From Rhodospirillales bacterium Ga0074136 (GTDB lineage: Bacteria; Pseudomonadota; Alphaproteobacteria; Acetobacterales; Acetobacteraceae): a DNA stretch of 44,155 nucleotides. Made by a program: the position numbers and the translations under genes. Under the pieces are notes generated by a model, which saw nothing but the letters and a program-made list of their open reading frames with translations, did not search any database and had not been told where the DNA came from. Below, in pieces: positions 25,802 through 34,266 of this stretch (positions are counted from its first letter, which is position 1; each line of letters begins with the position of its first letter). Location of the stretch: positions 1 through 44,155 of the forward strand of contig LNEW01000069.1 of assembly GCA_001464375.1 (NCBI GenBank), written 5' to 3'.

Positions 25802-27430
25802 ATGAAGCTTGGCGCGGCGATCGCCGAGATCATGAAGCGTGAGGGCATCCAGATCCTCACCGGCTATCCGGTGAACCACCTGATCGAGTTCGCGGCGGAG
25901 ATCGACATCCGCCCGATCATGGTGCGCCAGGAACGCATCGGCCTGCACATGGCGGATGCGATCAGCCGCGTGACCTCGGGGCGCACCATCGGCGCCTTCT
26001 GCATGCAGCACGGGCCGGGGTCCGAGAACGCCTATGGCGGCGTGGCGCAATGCTACGGGGAGAGCATCCCCGTGCTGGTGCTGCCGATGGGCTATCCGCG
26101 GCGGCTCGCGCATATCGACCCGAACTTCAATTCGTCGGTGCAGATGCGCGGCATCACGAAATCCGCCGAGCCGATCATGTCGGCCGCCGAGGTGCCCAAC
26201 ATCCTGCGCCGCGCGTTCTCCAAGCTGCGCAACGGCCGTGGCGGGCCCGTGCTGGTCGAGATCCCGACCGACATGTGGAACGAGGAAGTGCCCGAACCGC
26301 TGGCCTATACGCCGGTGGTCGCCACGCGCTACGGACCCGACCCGGCCGATGTGGCGCGCGCGGCGGATGCGCTGGCGAAGGCGAAGCGGCCGGTGATCTA
26401 TGCCGGCACCGGCGTGCATTGGGCGCGCGCCTGGCCGCAGTTGAAGGCGCTGGCGGAATTGCTGGCGGCCCCGGTGACGTCGAGCCTCGGCGGCAAGTCG
26501 TCCTTTCCCGAGGACCATCCGTTGGCACTCGGTTCGGGTGGCCTGGCCATCCCCAAGCCGGTGCGGCATTTCCTCGACAATGCGGACCTGATCCTCGGCA
26601 TCGGGTGCTCCTTCACCGAGACCAATTTCGGCGTGAAGATGCCGGCGGGGAAGCGGATCATCCACGCCACGCTCGACCCCGACCATCTGAACAAGGATGT
26701 GGCCTGCGAGATCGGGCTGATCGGCGATGCCGGCCTCACGCTCGATGCATTGCTCGCAGAGCTGGCCGGGCGCGTGAAGGCGCCGCGCGATGCCGCGCCG
26801 GTCGCCGCCGAGATCGCGCAGCACCGCGCCGAATGGCTCGCCGCCTGGACCGCCAAGACCGACAGCGACGCGGAACCGCTCAACCCGTATCGCGTGCTGC
26901 GCGATTTGTGGCGCACGGTCGATGTCGACAACACCATCATCACCCACGATGCCGGCAGCCCGCGCGACCAGCTCTCGCCGTTCTGGGTGGCGCGCACGCC
27001 GCTGTCCTACCTGGGGTGGGGCAAGACCACGCAGCTGGGCTACGGGCTCGGGCTTGCCATGGGGGCGAAGCTCGCGGCACCCGACAAGCTCTGCATCAAT
27101 GTCTGGGGCGATGCCGCCATCGGCTTCACCGGCATGGATTTCGAGACCGCGGTGCGCGAGCGCATCCCGATCCTGTCCATCCTGCTGAACAATTTTTCCA
27201 TGGCGATCGAGCTGAAGGTGATGCCGGTCAGCACGGAAAAGTATCGCTCGACCGACATTTCGGGCGACTATGCCGCCATGGCGCGCGCCTTCGGCGGCTA
27301 TGGCGAACGCGTCACCAAGATCGCCGACATCATCCCCGCCATCCAGCGGGGCATCGAGCAGACCAGGAACGGAACGCCGGCGCTGCTGGAGTTCATCACG
27401 TCCAAGGAAACCTCCGTCTCGCGCCTCTAG
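25802..27430 (+). CDS. Thiamine-pyrophosphate-dependent enzyme, acetolactate-synthase-like
   Basis: A 542-residue TPP enzyme with the usual three domains: Pyr (about 1-165), a central DHS-like domain (185-315) and the PP domain (360-530). The activating glutamate is E44 (VRQERIGLHMADA). The Mg-diphosphate motif begins WGDAAIGFTGMDF near residue 436 and ends with LLNN. It differs from the common GDG form by having GDA. FCMQHGPGSENAYGG is the GPG loop. The family includes acetolactate synthase, sulfoacetaldehyde acetyltransferase and several lyases. It is the first gene of an operon with an ABC importer and a hydroxyacid dehydrogenase, so it may cleave or condense an imported 2-oxo acid or sugar acid. 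Reaction not known. Confidence 0.87.
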   Translation: MKLGAAIAEIMKREGIQILTGYPVNHLIEFAAEIDIRPIMVRQERIGLHMADAISRVTSGRTIGAFCMQHGPGSENAYGGVAQCYGESIPVLVLPMGYPRRLAHIDPNFNSSVQMRGITKSAEPIMSAAEVPNILRRAFSKLRNGRGGPVLVEIPTDMWNEEVPEPLAYTPVVATRYGPDPADVARAADALAKAKRPVIYAGTGVHWARAWPQLKALAELLAAPVTSSLGGKSSFPEDHPLALGSGGLAIPKPVRHFLDNADLILGIGCSFTETNFGVKMPAGKRIIHATLDPDHLNKDVACEIGLIGDAGLTLDALLAELAGRVKAPRDAAPVAAEIAQHRAEWLAAWTAKTDSDAEPLNPYRVLRDLWRTVDVDNTIITHDAGSPRDQLSPFWVARTPLSYLGWGKTTQLGYGLGLAMGAKLAAPDKLCINVWGDAAIGFTGMDFETAVRERIPILSILLNNFSMAIELKVMPVSTEKYRSTDISGDYAAMARAFGGYGERVTKIADIIPAIQRGIEQTRNGTPALLEFITSKETSVSRL

Positions 27431-27485
27431 CGCGACGCGGCCACGAGGCGGGGAGTGAACCCGCCCGTCACACGAGGGAGGCTGA

Positions 27486-28532
27486 ATGGCGACGGTCGAC
27501 ATCCGCGACGTGCGGAAGAATTTCGGCACCACGAAGATCCTGCACGGGGTCTCCGTCGCGATCGAGGACGGGCAGTTCGTCGTCCTGGTCGGGCCGTCGG
27601 GCTGCGGCAAGTCCACGTTGCTGCGGATGCTGGCAGGGCTCGAGAACATCACCGGCGGCGAGATCGCGATCGGCGGGCGGGTGGTGAACGCGGTCCCGCC
27701 GAAGGACCGGGACATCGCGATGGTGTTCCAGAACTACGCGCTCTATCCGCACATGACCGTGTTCCAGAACATGGCGTTCTCCATGAAGCTCGCCGGCGCG
27801 CCGAAGGAGCACATGGAGCGCGAGGTGCAGAAGGCCGCGAAGATCCTGGGCCTGGGCGAATTGCTGCATCGCTTCCCGCGCCAGCTTTCGGGCGGGCAGC
27901 GCCAGCGCGTGGCGATGGGGCGCGCCATCGTGCGCAACCCGCAGGTCTTCCTGTTCGACGAACCGCTGTCCAACCTCGATGCCAAGCTGCGCGTGCAGAT
28001 GCGCTCCGAGATCAAGGAACTGCACCAGCGGCTGAAGGTCACCACCGTTTACGTCACGCACGACCAGATCGAGGCCATGACCATGGCCGACCAGATCGTG
28101 GTGATGAACCACGGCCGCATCGAACAGGCCGGCGCGCCGCTCGAACTCTATGACCGGCCGGCCAACCTGTTCGTCGCTGGCTTCATCGGTTCGCCGGCGA
28201 TGAACATGATCGACGGGCGCATCGAGGGCGGCGCCTTCCACGGCCCGGGCGGCGTGGCCTGGCCGCTGCCGCCCGGCGCACCGGCGTCCGGTGACGTGGT
28301 CTATGGCATCCGCCCCGAACACCTGCTGCTGGATCCGAACGGGCTCGAAGGCGTGGTGAACGTGCTGGAGCCGACCGGATCCGAGACGCAGGTGGTGATG
28401 CATGTGGGGGGCGCGCATCTGCTCGGCGCCTTCCGCGAACGCATCACGACCCGCCACGGGGAGGTGCTGCGCGTCAGCCCCGACCCGTCGCTGATCCACC
28501 TGTTCGACAAGGCGACCGGGCAGCGTCTCTAG
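27486..28532 (+). CDS. Sugar-type ABC transporter ATP-binding protein (MalK/UgpC family)
   Basis: A 348-residue ATPase that powers the importer encoded by the next three genes. Motifs are complete: Walker [10 protein letters not shown] (36-44), Q-loop Q82, signature LSGGQRQ (134-140), Walker B FLFDEP (155-160) and switch H192. The C-terminal TOBE-like regulatory domain (about 235-348) has [10 protein letters not shown], as in MalK and UgpC. It lies 55 nt after the TPP-enzyme gene, with GAGGGAGG before the ATG. Family is certain; the solute is not. Confidence 0.95.
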   Translation: MATVDIRDVRKNFGTTKILHGVSVAIEDGQFVVLVGPSGCGKSTLLRMLAGLENITGGEIAIGGRVVNAVPPKDRDIAMVFQNYALYPHMTVFQNMAFSMKLAGAPKEHMEREVQKAAKILGLGELLHRFPRQLSGGQRQRVAMGRAIVRNPQVFLFDEPLSNLDAKLRVQMRSEIKELHQRLKVTTVYVTHDQIEAMTMADQIVVMNHGRIEQAGAPLELYDRPANLFVAGFIGSPAMNMIDGRIEGGAFHGPGGVAWPLPPGAPASGDVVYGIRPEHLLLDPNGLEGVVNVLEPTGSETQVVMHVGGAHLLGAFRERITTRHGEVLRVSPDPSLIHLFDKATGQRL

Positions 28533-28568
28533 CGGACCCGGGCCACAAACAAGGGAGAGGGAACGACC

Positions 28569-29909
28569 ATGGCCAACATCATCACACGGCGCAGCGTCCT
28601 CGGCGCGGGTGCGGGCATGGCGGCACTTGCCGCTGGCGGCGACGCCTATGCGCAGACACAGGTGCAGGCGGCCGCCGGCGTCACGGCGCCGACCCTGCCG
28701 ATCGAGAATGGCGCGACGCTACGCATGCTGCGCCCGGTGCGCTTCGTGGCGCCGGACGAGGAAGTGTTCCGCGCCAACTGCGCCCGCTTCACGCAGCAGA
28801 CCGGCGTGCAGGTGCGCGTCGATTTCGTGGGCTGGGAGGACATCAACCAGCAGACCGCGGTCACCGCGAATACCGGTGCCGGCCCCGACATCATCGTGGG
28901 CTTCGGCGACTCGCCGCACATCTATGCCGACAAGCTGGTCGAGGTGAGCGACATCGCCGAATACCTCGGCCGCAAGTATGGCGGCTGGATGTTCGCCGCC
29001 GACAAGCTGGGCAAGCGCCATGGCACCAACAACTGGATCGGCCTGCCCTTCGGCGGCACCGCCGGGCCGCTGGTGTGGCGCAAGTCCGCGGTGAACGCGG
29101 CTGGCTTCCAGACGCCGCCGAACGACCTGCCGGGCTTCCTGGACATGTGCAAGAAGCTGCGCCAGGCGGGCAAGCCGGCCGGCTTCGCGCTGGGCAATGC
29201 GGTGGGCGACGGCAACGGCTTCGCGAACTGGCTGATGTGGTCGCATGGCGCGTCCATCACCGACGAGGCCGGCGCGGTGTCGGTCAACAAGCCGGAGACG
29301 CTGGCGGCGCTGAACTACCTGAAGGAACTGTATGCGACCTTCGTGGATGGCGGCACCATCTCCTGGGGCGACATCTCGAACAACCAGGCCTATGCGGCAA
29401 ACAACGTGTTCGTCACATCGAACGGCGTGTCGCTGTATTTCGCGCTGAAGAACGACCCGGCGACGCGCCCCATCGCCGACGACACCGAGCATTCCTTCCT
29501 GCCCTTCGGTGCCGCGCCATCCTGGCCGAGCGCGCCGCTCACGCTCAACGCCATGGTGTTCCGCCACAGCCGCTTCCCGAATGCGTCCAAGGCGCTGCTC
29601 ACCTTCCTGATGGAGCAGCCGCAATACGAACCGTGGCTCAACGCCAATCTCGGCTACTGGGCGCAGCCGCTGAATGCGTATCGCGACAGCGGGGTTTGGG
29701 GCACCGACCCGAAGATCGCGATCTTCCGCGACACCATGAACAACCGCTTCTGGAACGGCTACAAGGGCCCGATCTCCGAGGCCTCCGGCCAGGCCAACGC
29801 CGAATACGTGCTGGTGCAGATGTTCGCCTCGGTCGCCGCCGGCCAGGCGACACCGGAAGCCGCGATGCGCGAGGCCGAGCGCCGCGCGCGGCGCATCTTC
29901 CGCCGCTGA
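28569..29909 (+). CDS. ABC transporter extracellular solute-binding protein (family 1, sugar type)
   Basis: A 446-residue periplasmic binding protein of the SBP_bac_1 group. It has a twin-arginine-like signal (TRRSVLGAGAGMAALAAGGD) with cleavage near DAYAQ. The body shows the typical pattern: FTQQTGVQVRVDFVGWEDI, TGAGPDIIVGFGDSPH and LPFGGTAGPLVWRKSAV. The C-terminus has MEQPQYEPWLNANLGYW. It is predicted to bind a sugar, polyol or sugar acid. A strong GC hairpin begins 12 nt after its stop, before the permease genes, as is often seen when the binding protein is made in excess. Confidence 0.93.
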   Translation: MANIITRRSVLGAGAGMAALAAGGDAYAQTQVQAAAGVTAPTLPIENGATLRMLRPVRFVAPDEEVFRANCARFTQQTGVQVRVDFVGWEDINQQTAVTANTGAGPDIIVGFGDSPHIYADKLVEVSDIAEYLGRKYGGWMFAADKLGKRHGTNNWIGLPFGGTAGPLVWRKSAVNAAGFQTPPNDLPGFLDMCKKLRQAGKPAGFALGNAVGDGNGFANWLMWSHGASITDEAGAVSVNKPETLAALNYLKELYATFVDGGTISWGDISNNQAYAANNVFVTSNGVSLYFALKNDPATRPIADDTEHSFLPFGAAPSWPSAPLTLNAMVFRHSRFPNASKALLTFLMEQPQYEPWLNANLGYWAQPLNAYRDSGVWGTDPKIAIFRDTMNNRFWNGYKGPISEASGQANAEYVLVQMFASVAAGQATPEAAMREAERRARRIFRR

Positions 29910-29920
29910 CGTGAACGGAA

Positions 29921-30005
29921 CCGGCGGCGCCGCACAGGCGCCGTCGGACCATTGTTGTGGGTGGCCTGCTTTCCGCCGGCGCCGTTGCCCAGTGCAGCGG
30001 CGCCG
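29921..30005 (+). promoter_or_regulatory. Two GC hairpins between binding-protein and permease genes
   Basis: CCGGCGGCGCC (29921-29931) pairs with GGCGCCGTCGG (29937-29947) around a 5-nt loop, with one G-T pair. Further on, CGGCGCCG (29977-29984) can pair with its copy at 29998-30005. The 122-nt spacer is the longest within the ABC gene run. The stems could protect the upstream mRNA from 3' decay or cause partial termination, lowering permease output relative to the binding protein. Confidence 0.5.
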
Positions 30006-30031
30006 CGGGCAGGACACCAGGGAGATCGCCG

Positions 30032-30985
30032 ATGTCCGCCGTCGCAGAAAAGGAATGGGTCCGCCAGGCCAAGGCGCAGTCCGCGCTGTCGAAGCTGTTC
30101 GACTGGAAGCCCTTCCTGGTCGTGATGTGCATGCTGCCCGCGGTCGGGCTGCTGATGGTCTTCCTGACCTATCCGCTGGGCCTGGGCATCTGGCTGGCCT
30201 TCACCGACACCACCATCGGGCGCTCCGGGCGCTTCGTCGGGCTCGAGAATTTCGAGTTCATGCTCGAGGACCCGATCTGGTGGAACGCGGTGTTCTTCAG
30301 CGTGTTCTACACGGGCATCGCCACCATCGGGAAATTCGGCCTGGGGCTGTGGCTCGCGCTGCTGCTGAACAACCACCTGCCGTTCAAGTCCATGCTGCGG
30401 GCGATCATCCTGCTGCCGTGGATCGTGCCCACGGTGCTGACCGCGATCGCCTTCTGGTGGATCTACAATCCGCAGTTCTCGATCATATCCTGGATCTTCA
30501 TCGAGCTCGGGCTGCGCACTACCAACATCGACTTCATCAACACCGCCTGGCCGGCGCGCTGGTCGCTGATCGGCGCCAATATCTGGCGCGGCATTCCCTT
30601 CGTCGCGATCTCGCTGCTGGCGGGGCTGCAGACCATCTCGCCCAGCCTGTACGAGGCCGCGCTGCTGGATGGGTCCACCGGCTGGCAGCGCTTCCGCTAC
30701 ATCACCTTCCCGATGCTGCTGCCGATCCTGGCGATCGTGATGACCTTCAGCATCATCTTCACCTTCACCGACTTCCAGCTGGTCTATGCCATCACGCGCG
30801 GCGGGCCGGTCAACTCGACGCATCTGTTGGCCACGCTCGCGTTCCAGCGCGGCATTCCAGGCGGGCAGTTGGGTGAGGGCGCGGCCATCGCGGTGTCGAT
30901 GATCCCGTTCCTGGTGTTCGCGACGCTGTTTTCCTACTTCGCCCTGGCGCGCCGGAAGTGGCAGCAGGGCGAGTCGAACGACTGA
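30032..30985 (+). CDS. Sugar ABC transporter permease (MalF/UgpA family)
   Basis: A 317-residue inner-membrane permease with six predicted helices. The cytoplasmic EAA loop that contacts the ATPase reads YEAALLDGSTGWQRFRYITF. Typical family segments are FVGLENFEFMLEDPIWWNA and LLPWIVPTVLTAIAFWWIYN. The N-terminus is cytoplasmic and charged (MSAVAEKEWVRQAKAQ). The start ATG has GGGAGA upstream. It pairs with the next permease, 11 nt downstream. Confidence 0.94.
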   Translation: MSAVAEKEWVRQAKAQSALSKLFDWKPFLVVMCMLPAVGLLMVFLTYPLGLGIWLAFTDTTIGRSGRFVGLENFEFMLEDPIWWNAVFFSVFYTGIATIGKFGLGLWLALLLNNHLPFKSMLRAIILLPWIVPTVLTAIAFWWIYNPQFSIISWIFIELGLRTTNIDFINTAWPARWSLIGANIWRGIPFVAISLLAGLQTISPSLYEAALLDGSTGWQRFRYITFPMLLPILAIVMTFSIIFTFTDFQLVYAITRGGPVNSTHLLATLAFQRGIPGGQLGEGAAIAVSMIPFLVFATLFSYFALARRKWQQGESND

Positions 30986-30996
30986 GGAGGCCGGCC

Positions 30997-31896
30997 ATGA
31001 GCGCGACCACCGAACCCCAGCAGACCAACGCCGCCACCGCGCAGCCGGAGACCATGACCTGGGACAGCAGGTCCCGGCGCATGGTCACGATCTATGTGCC
31101 GCTCGCCTGCTTCCTGATCATCCTGCTGTTCCCGTTCTATTGGATGACGATCACGGCCTTCAAGCCGAACGCCGAGCTGTACGACTACAACACGCACAAC
31201 CCGTTCTGGATCACGTCGCCGACGCTGGATCACATCCGGCTGCTGCTGTTCGGCACGGCCTATCCGCGCTGGCTGCTGACCACGATGATGGTGGCGTTCT
31301 GCGCGACCTTCCTGTCGCTGTTCTCCTCGACGCTCGCGGCCTACGCGATCCAGCGGCTGCGCTACAAGGGCAGCCAGTATGTCGGCCTGGGCATCTACCT
31401 GGCCTACCTGGTGCCGCCGTCGATCCTGTTCATCCCGCTGGCGACCATGGTGTTCCAGCTCGGCCTGTTCGACAGCCCGCTGGCGCTGATCCTCGTCTAT
31501 CCGACCTTCCTGATCCCGTTCTGCACCTGGCTGCTGATCGGCTACTTCAAGTCGATCCCGTTCGAGCTCGAGGAATGCGCGCTGATCGATGGCGCGACGC
31601 GCCTGCAGATCCTGCGCCAGATCACGCTGCCGCTGGCGGTGCCGGGGCTGATCAGCGCGGGCATCTTCTCCTTCACGCTGTCGTGGAACGAGTTCATCTA
31701 CGCGCTGGCCTTCATCCAGAGCAGCGAGAACAAGACCGTACCGGTCGCCATCCTGACCGAGCTTGTCACCGGCGACGTCTACCAGTGGGGCGCGCTGATG
31801 GCGGGCTCGCTGCTGGGGTCGCTGCCGGTCGCGATCTTCTATTCCTTCTTCGTGGACTACTACGTCTCCTCCCTCACCGGCGCGGTGAAGGAATGA
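30997..31896 (+). CDS. Carbohydrate ABC transporter permease (MalG/UgpE family)
   Basis: A 299-residue inner-membrane permease with six helices, the second half of the pore. The EAA loop is seen as LEECALIDGATRLQILRQIT, followed by LPLAVPGLISAG. The extended hydrophilic N-terminus (about 28 residues, MSATTEPQQTNAATAQPE) is longer than usual. TGAGGAGG before the ATG is a strong ribosome-binding site and overlaps the stop of the preceding permease. The MalG-type ending FVDYYVSSLTGAVKE is present. Confidence 0.94.
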   Translation: MSATTEPQQTNAATAQPETMTWDSRSRRMVTIYVPLACFLIILLFPFYWMTITAFKPNAELYDYNTHNPFWITSPTLDHIRLLLFGTAYPRWLLTTMMVAFCATFLSLFSSTLAAYAIQRLRYKGSQYVGLGIYLAYLVPPSILFIPLATMVFQLGLFDSPLALILVYPTFLIPFCTWLLIGYFKSIPFELEECALIDGATRLQILRQITLPLAVPGLISAGIFSFTLSWNEFIYALAFIQSSENKTVPVAILTELVTGDVYQWGALMAGSLLGSLPVAIFYSFFVDYYVSSLTGAVKE

Positions 31897-31924
31897 GGCG
31901 GCGCACCTGACAGGAGAGAGACCC

Positions 31925-32968
31925 TTGGCGAAGTACACCATCCTGACGCCGGCCGGCGCATCCTTCACCACTTCCGGCGGCGGCTACGACTACGAGATGG
32001 AGGCGCTGGAAGGCACGGGCGCCGAGATCGTCGAATGCCCGGCGACCGAGGACGGCTTCATCGCCGCCGCGCCCAATGCCGACGCGGTTTATGCCAAGGG
32101 CATGAAGTTCAGCGCGAAGATGATCGACGCGCTGAGCAAGTGCCGCCACATCGCGCTCGGCACCGTGGGCGTGGACTATGTGGATGTCGCGGCGGCGACG
32201 GCGAAGGGCATCCCGGTCACCAACTGTCCCGACACCTTCATCGAGGAAGTCGCCGACCACGCGATGATGCTGCTGCTGGCCGCGCATCGTCGCTGCATCG
32301 AGCAGGACCGCATGGTGCGCGAGGGCCGCTGGTCCGAGGGCCGCCCGCAGTTGCTGCCGATCCCGCGCCTGATGGGCCAGACGCTCGGCTTCATCGGATT
32401 CGGCCGCGTCGCGCGCGCGACCGCCAGGCGCGCCAAGGCCTTCGGCCTGCACATGAAGGCCTTCGATCCGTATGTGGAGGAACTGACGCTGTCGGCGCTG
32501 GGCGTCGAACCGGCTTCATTGTCCGAGGTTCTGTCCACCGCCGACTTCGTGTCGATGCACCTGCCCGACACGCCCGAGACGCGCGGCTTCCTCAAGGAGC
32601 ACCACTTCCGCCAGATGAAGAAGACCGCGATCTTTGTCACCACCGGCCGCGGGCCCACGGTGAACGAGGCCGCGCTCATCAAGGCGCTCGAGGAGAAGTG
32701 GATCGCCGGCGCCGGCCTCGATGTGTTCGAGGTCGAACCCACGCGGCAGGACAACCCGCTGCACCGGATGCCGCACATCATCCTGTCGCCGCACAACGCC
32801 TCCGCCTCGGCGCGCTTCGACCCGGCGCGCAAGCGGCGCGTCGGGCAGGAACTGGCGCTGACCATGCAGGGCAAGTGGCCGATGTCCTGCGTCAATCCGA
32901 CGGTGCTGGAGAAATCGGCGCTGCGGCGCTGGCAGCCGTATTCGATGGAGCGCGGGCCCAACTCGTAA
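31925..32968 (+). CDS. D-2-hydroxyacid dehydrogenase, NAD(P)-dependent
   Basis: A 347-residue cytoplasmic oxidoreductase that interconverts a 2-oxo acid and a D-2-hydroxy acid. The Rossmann motif reads GFIGFGRVARATARRA. The catalytic residues are in place: R242 (TGRGPTVNEAAL), E271 (DVFEVEPTRQDNP) and H290 (SPHNASASA). Start codon is TTG, chosen because a strong GGAGAGAG lies 6 nt before it and the N-terminus matches family length. It follows the second permease by 28 nt. In this operon it could reduce or oxidise the 2-oxo product handled by the TPP enzyme. Closest named groups are phosphoglycerate- and glyoxylate-type dehydrogenases; the substrate is unknown. Confidence 0.9.
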   Translation: MAKYTILTPAGASFTTSGGGYDYEMEALEGTGAEIVECPATEDGFIAAAPNADAVYAKGMKFSAKMIDALSKCRHIALGTVGVDYVDVAAATAKGIPVTNCPDTFIEEVADHAMMLLLAAHRRCIEQDRMVREGRWSEGRPQLLPIPRLMGQTLGFIGFGRVARATARRAKAFGLHMKAFDPYVEELTLSALGVEPASLSEVLSTADFVSMHLPDTPETRGFLKEHHFRQMKKTAIFVTTGRGPTVNEAALIKALEEKWIAGAGLDVFEVEPTRQDNPLHRMPHIILSPHNASASARFDPARKRRVGQELALTMQGKWPMSCVNPTVLEKSALRRWQPYSMERGPNS

Positions 32969-32970
32969 GG

Positions 32971-33023
32971 CGGAGGGGCGCCGCCCCTCCGGACCACCCC
33001 ACCAAGGGCCGAGAGGCCCTTGG
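32971..33023 (+). repeat. Paired hairpins resembling a dispersed intergenic repeat
   Basis: CGGAGGGGC (32971-32979) pairs with GCCCCTCCG (32983-32991) over a 3-nt loop. Then CCAAGGGCC (33002-33010) pairs with GGCCCTTGG (33015-33023) over a GAGA tetraloop. Two short, perfect, closely spaced stems of this kind are typical of REP/BIME-like elements in GC-rich proteobacteria. Here they separate the dehydrogenase from the DUF3830 gene. Confidence 0.5.
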
Positions 33024-33099
33024 ATCCCGGAACCTGGTGCCTTGCGCGAAGCCCAAGCCTCGCTTAACGGCGAGAAGCACCACGCAGGAAGCGAGCACC

Positions 33100-33513
33100 A
33101 TGGCGGACGTCATCATCGACATCGGCGGCGAGATCTTCGAAGCCACCTACGAAACCAAGGACGCGCCCAAGACCGTCGCGCGCTTCCGCGACTTCATCCC
33201 CTACAGCAACCGCATCATCCACGTCCGCTGGTCGGGCGAGGCCTGCTGGATCCCGATGGGCGACTACGACCTCGGCCTGTCCTTCGAGAACGCCACGTCG
33301 CACCCCGCACCTGGCCACGTGATCGTCTATCCGGGCGGGGTCAGCGAGACCGAGATCCTGCTCGCCTATGGCCCGACGGCGTTTGCCTCCAAGGCAGGCC
33401 CGCTGGCCGGCAACCACGTGCTGACCATCAAGGAAGGCCTGGATCGCCTGGCGGTGATCGGGCGTTCGGTGCTGTGGGATGGTGCTAAGCCGATCACCTT
33501 CCGCCCGGCGTAA
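33100..33513 (+). CDS. DUF3830 family protein
   Basis: A 137-residue protein of the DUF3830 family, which has a cyclophilin-like beta-barrel fold. Features are DIGGEIFEATYETKDAPKT at the start, HVRWSGEACWIPMGDY in the centre and VIVYPGGVSETEILLAYG. No catalytic residues are established for the family. GCAGGAAG precedes the ATG. It is the last gene of the TPP-enzyme/ABC operon, although two hairpins in the 131-nt spacer may reduce read-through. A role as isomerase or binding protein for the imported compound is possible but unproved. Confidence 0.85.
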   Translation: MADVIIDIGGEIFEATYETKDAPKTVARFRDFIPYSNRIIHVRWSGEACWIPMGDYDLGLSFENATSHPAPGHVIVYPGGVSETEILLAYGPTAFASKAGPLAGNHVLTIKEGLDRLAVIGRSVLWDGAKPITFRPA

Positions 33514-33520
33514 GGGTCCT

Positions 33521-33562
33521 GCGGGTTGCGGGCGCTGTCGGGCACGGCGGCCTGCAACCCGC
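33521..33562 (+). terminator. Hairpin after the DUF3830 gene
   Basis: GCGGGTTGC (33521-33529) pairs with GCAACCCGC (33554-33562). The 24-nt interval can form an inner stem (CGCTG/CGGCG). It begins 7 nt after the operon's last stop codon and is the natural end of the transcript. There is no T-run. Confidence 0.45.
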
Positions 33563-33884
33563 GGCCGGGAATCGGCGGCGCGATCCTGCGCACGCAAGGC
33601 CCATCGGTTATCGCCGAGTTCCAGCCGAGCAGCCTTGCGCCCAGGTCCATGCGACTGCGCGTGACGCCTGCCTTCGGCAAGGCCTCAATAAGCTCGCATT
33701 GGTCGAGGCCGTCGACGTGCGACGCGCCCGCATGGGTTGGACCTGAAGGTGCAGCTTCGTGCCCACCCACGGCGACCTTCTCCCGCCGCCGCAGCGAACG
33801 GCTCGCGAACAACATATCGCCGGATCGGATATGGTCTCGGTGTTAGGATGCTCGTCCGGAGGATCGCCGGACAGCATCGGCAAG
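33563..33884. other. Intergenic stretch downstream of tRNA-Gln with no recognisable gene
   Basis: Both strands have short open frames but none starts with a ribosome-binding site or matches a known family. The minus-strand frame containing ELIEALPKAGVTRSRMDLG is the most protein-like. The composition is a little less GC-rich than the surroundings. As it lies at the 3' side of a tRNA gene, decayed remains of an integrated element are possible, but nothing proves it. Confidence 0.3.
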
Positions 33885-33958
33885 TGGCTGGGGGACCTGG
33901 ATTCGAACCAAGAATGCCCGAGTCAGAGTCGGGAGTTTTACCGTTAAACTATCCCCCA
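33885..33958 (-). tRNA. tRNA-Gln (anticodon CUG)
   Basis: A 74-nt cloverleaf including an encoded 3' CCA. The acceptor stem is TGGGGGA with TCCCCCA and discriminator G. The D stem is GTTT/AAAC. The anticodon arm is CCCGA-CTCTGAC-TCGGG, giving anticodon CTG, which reads CAG codons. The T arm is CTTGG-TTCGAAT-CCAGG. All stems pair, with one T-G in the T stem. CAG is the main glutamine codon expected in this GC-rich genome. Confidence 0.97.
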
Positions 33959-34266
33959 AGCGGGACCGGCACTGGCCGGGGGCGCGCATGTAGCACCGCT
34001 GCCCGACCTGGGCAACATGGCCCGTGACCGGCGATCGTCGTCTTCCTGGCGGCACCCGCGGGGCGCGTCTCCTGCGCCAGGTTTGACCGCGTGGGCGATG
34101 GCCTGCCGCGCCAGTGCCGCGACCCCGCCAAAGCAGACCGCCGCGTGCTGGATGTGGCGGCCGGCCTGCCCTGACCCACCACGGCGGGTGGAAACACCTT
34201 GCCCGCCGGCCCACATCCCGGGATCATTCCTGATTGACCCGCCGCCCGGCCGGTCCGGACCCCGAG
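33959..34266. other. Spacer upstream of the tRNA and the Ppx/GppA gene
   Basis: This stretch must hold the leftward promoter of tRNA-Gln and the rightward promoter of the Ppx/GppA gene. No convincing -10/-35 pair, RNA structure or coding region was seen. GGTCCGGACC near 34250 is a perfect 10-bp palindrome just before the phosphatase start. Confidence 0.3.
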
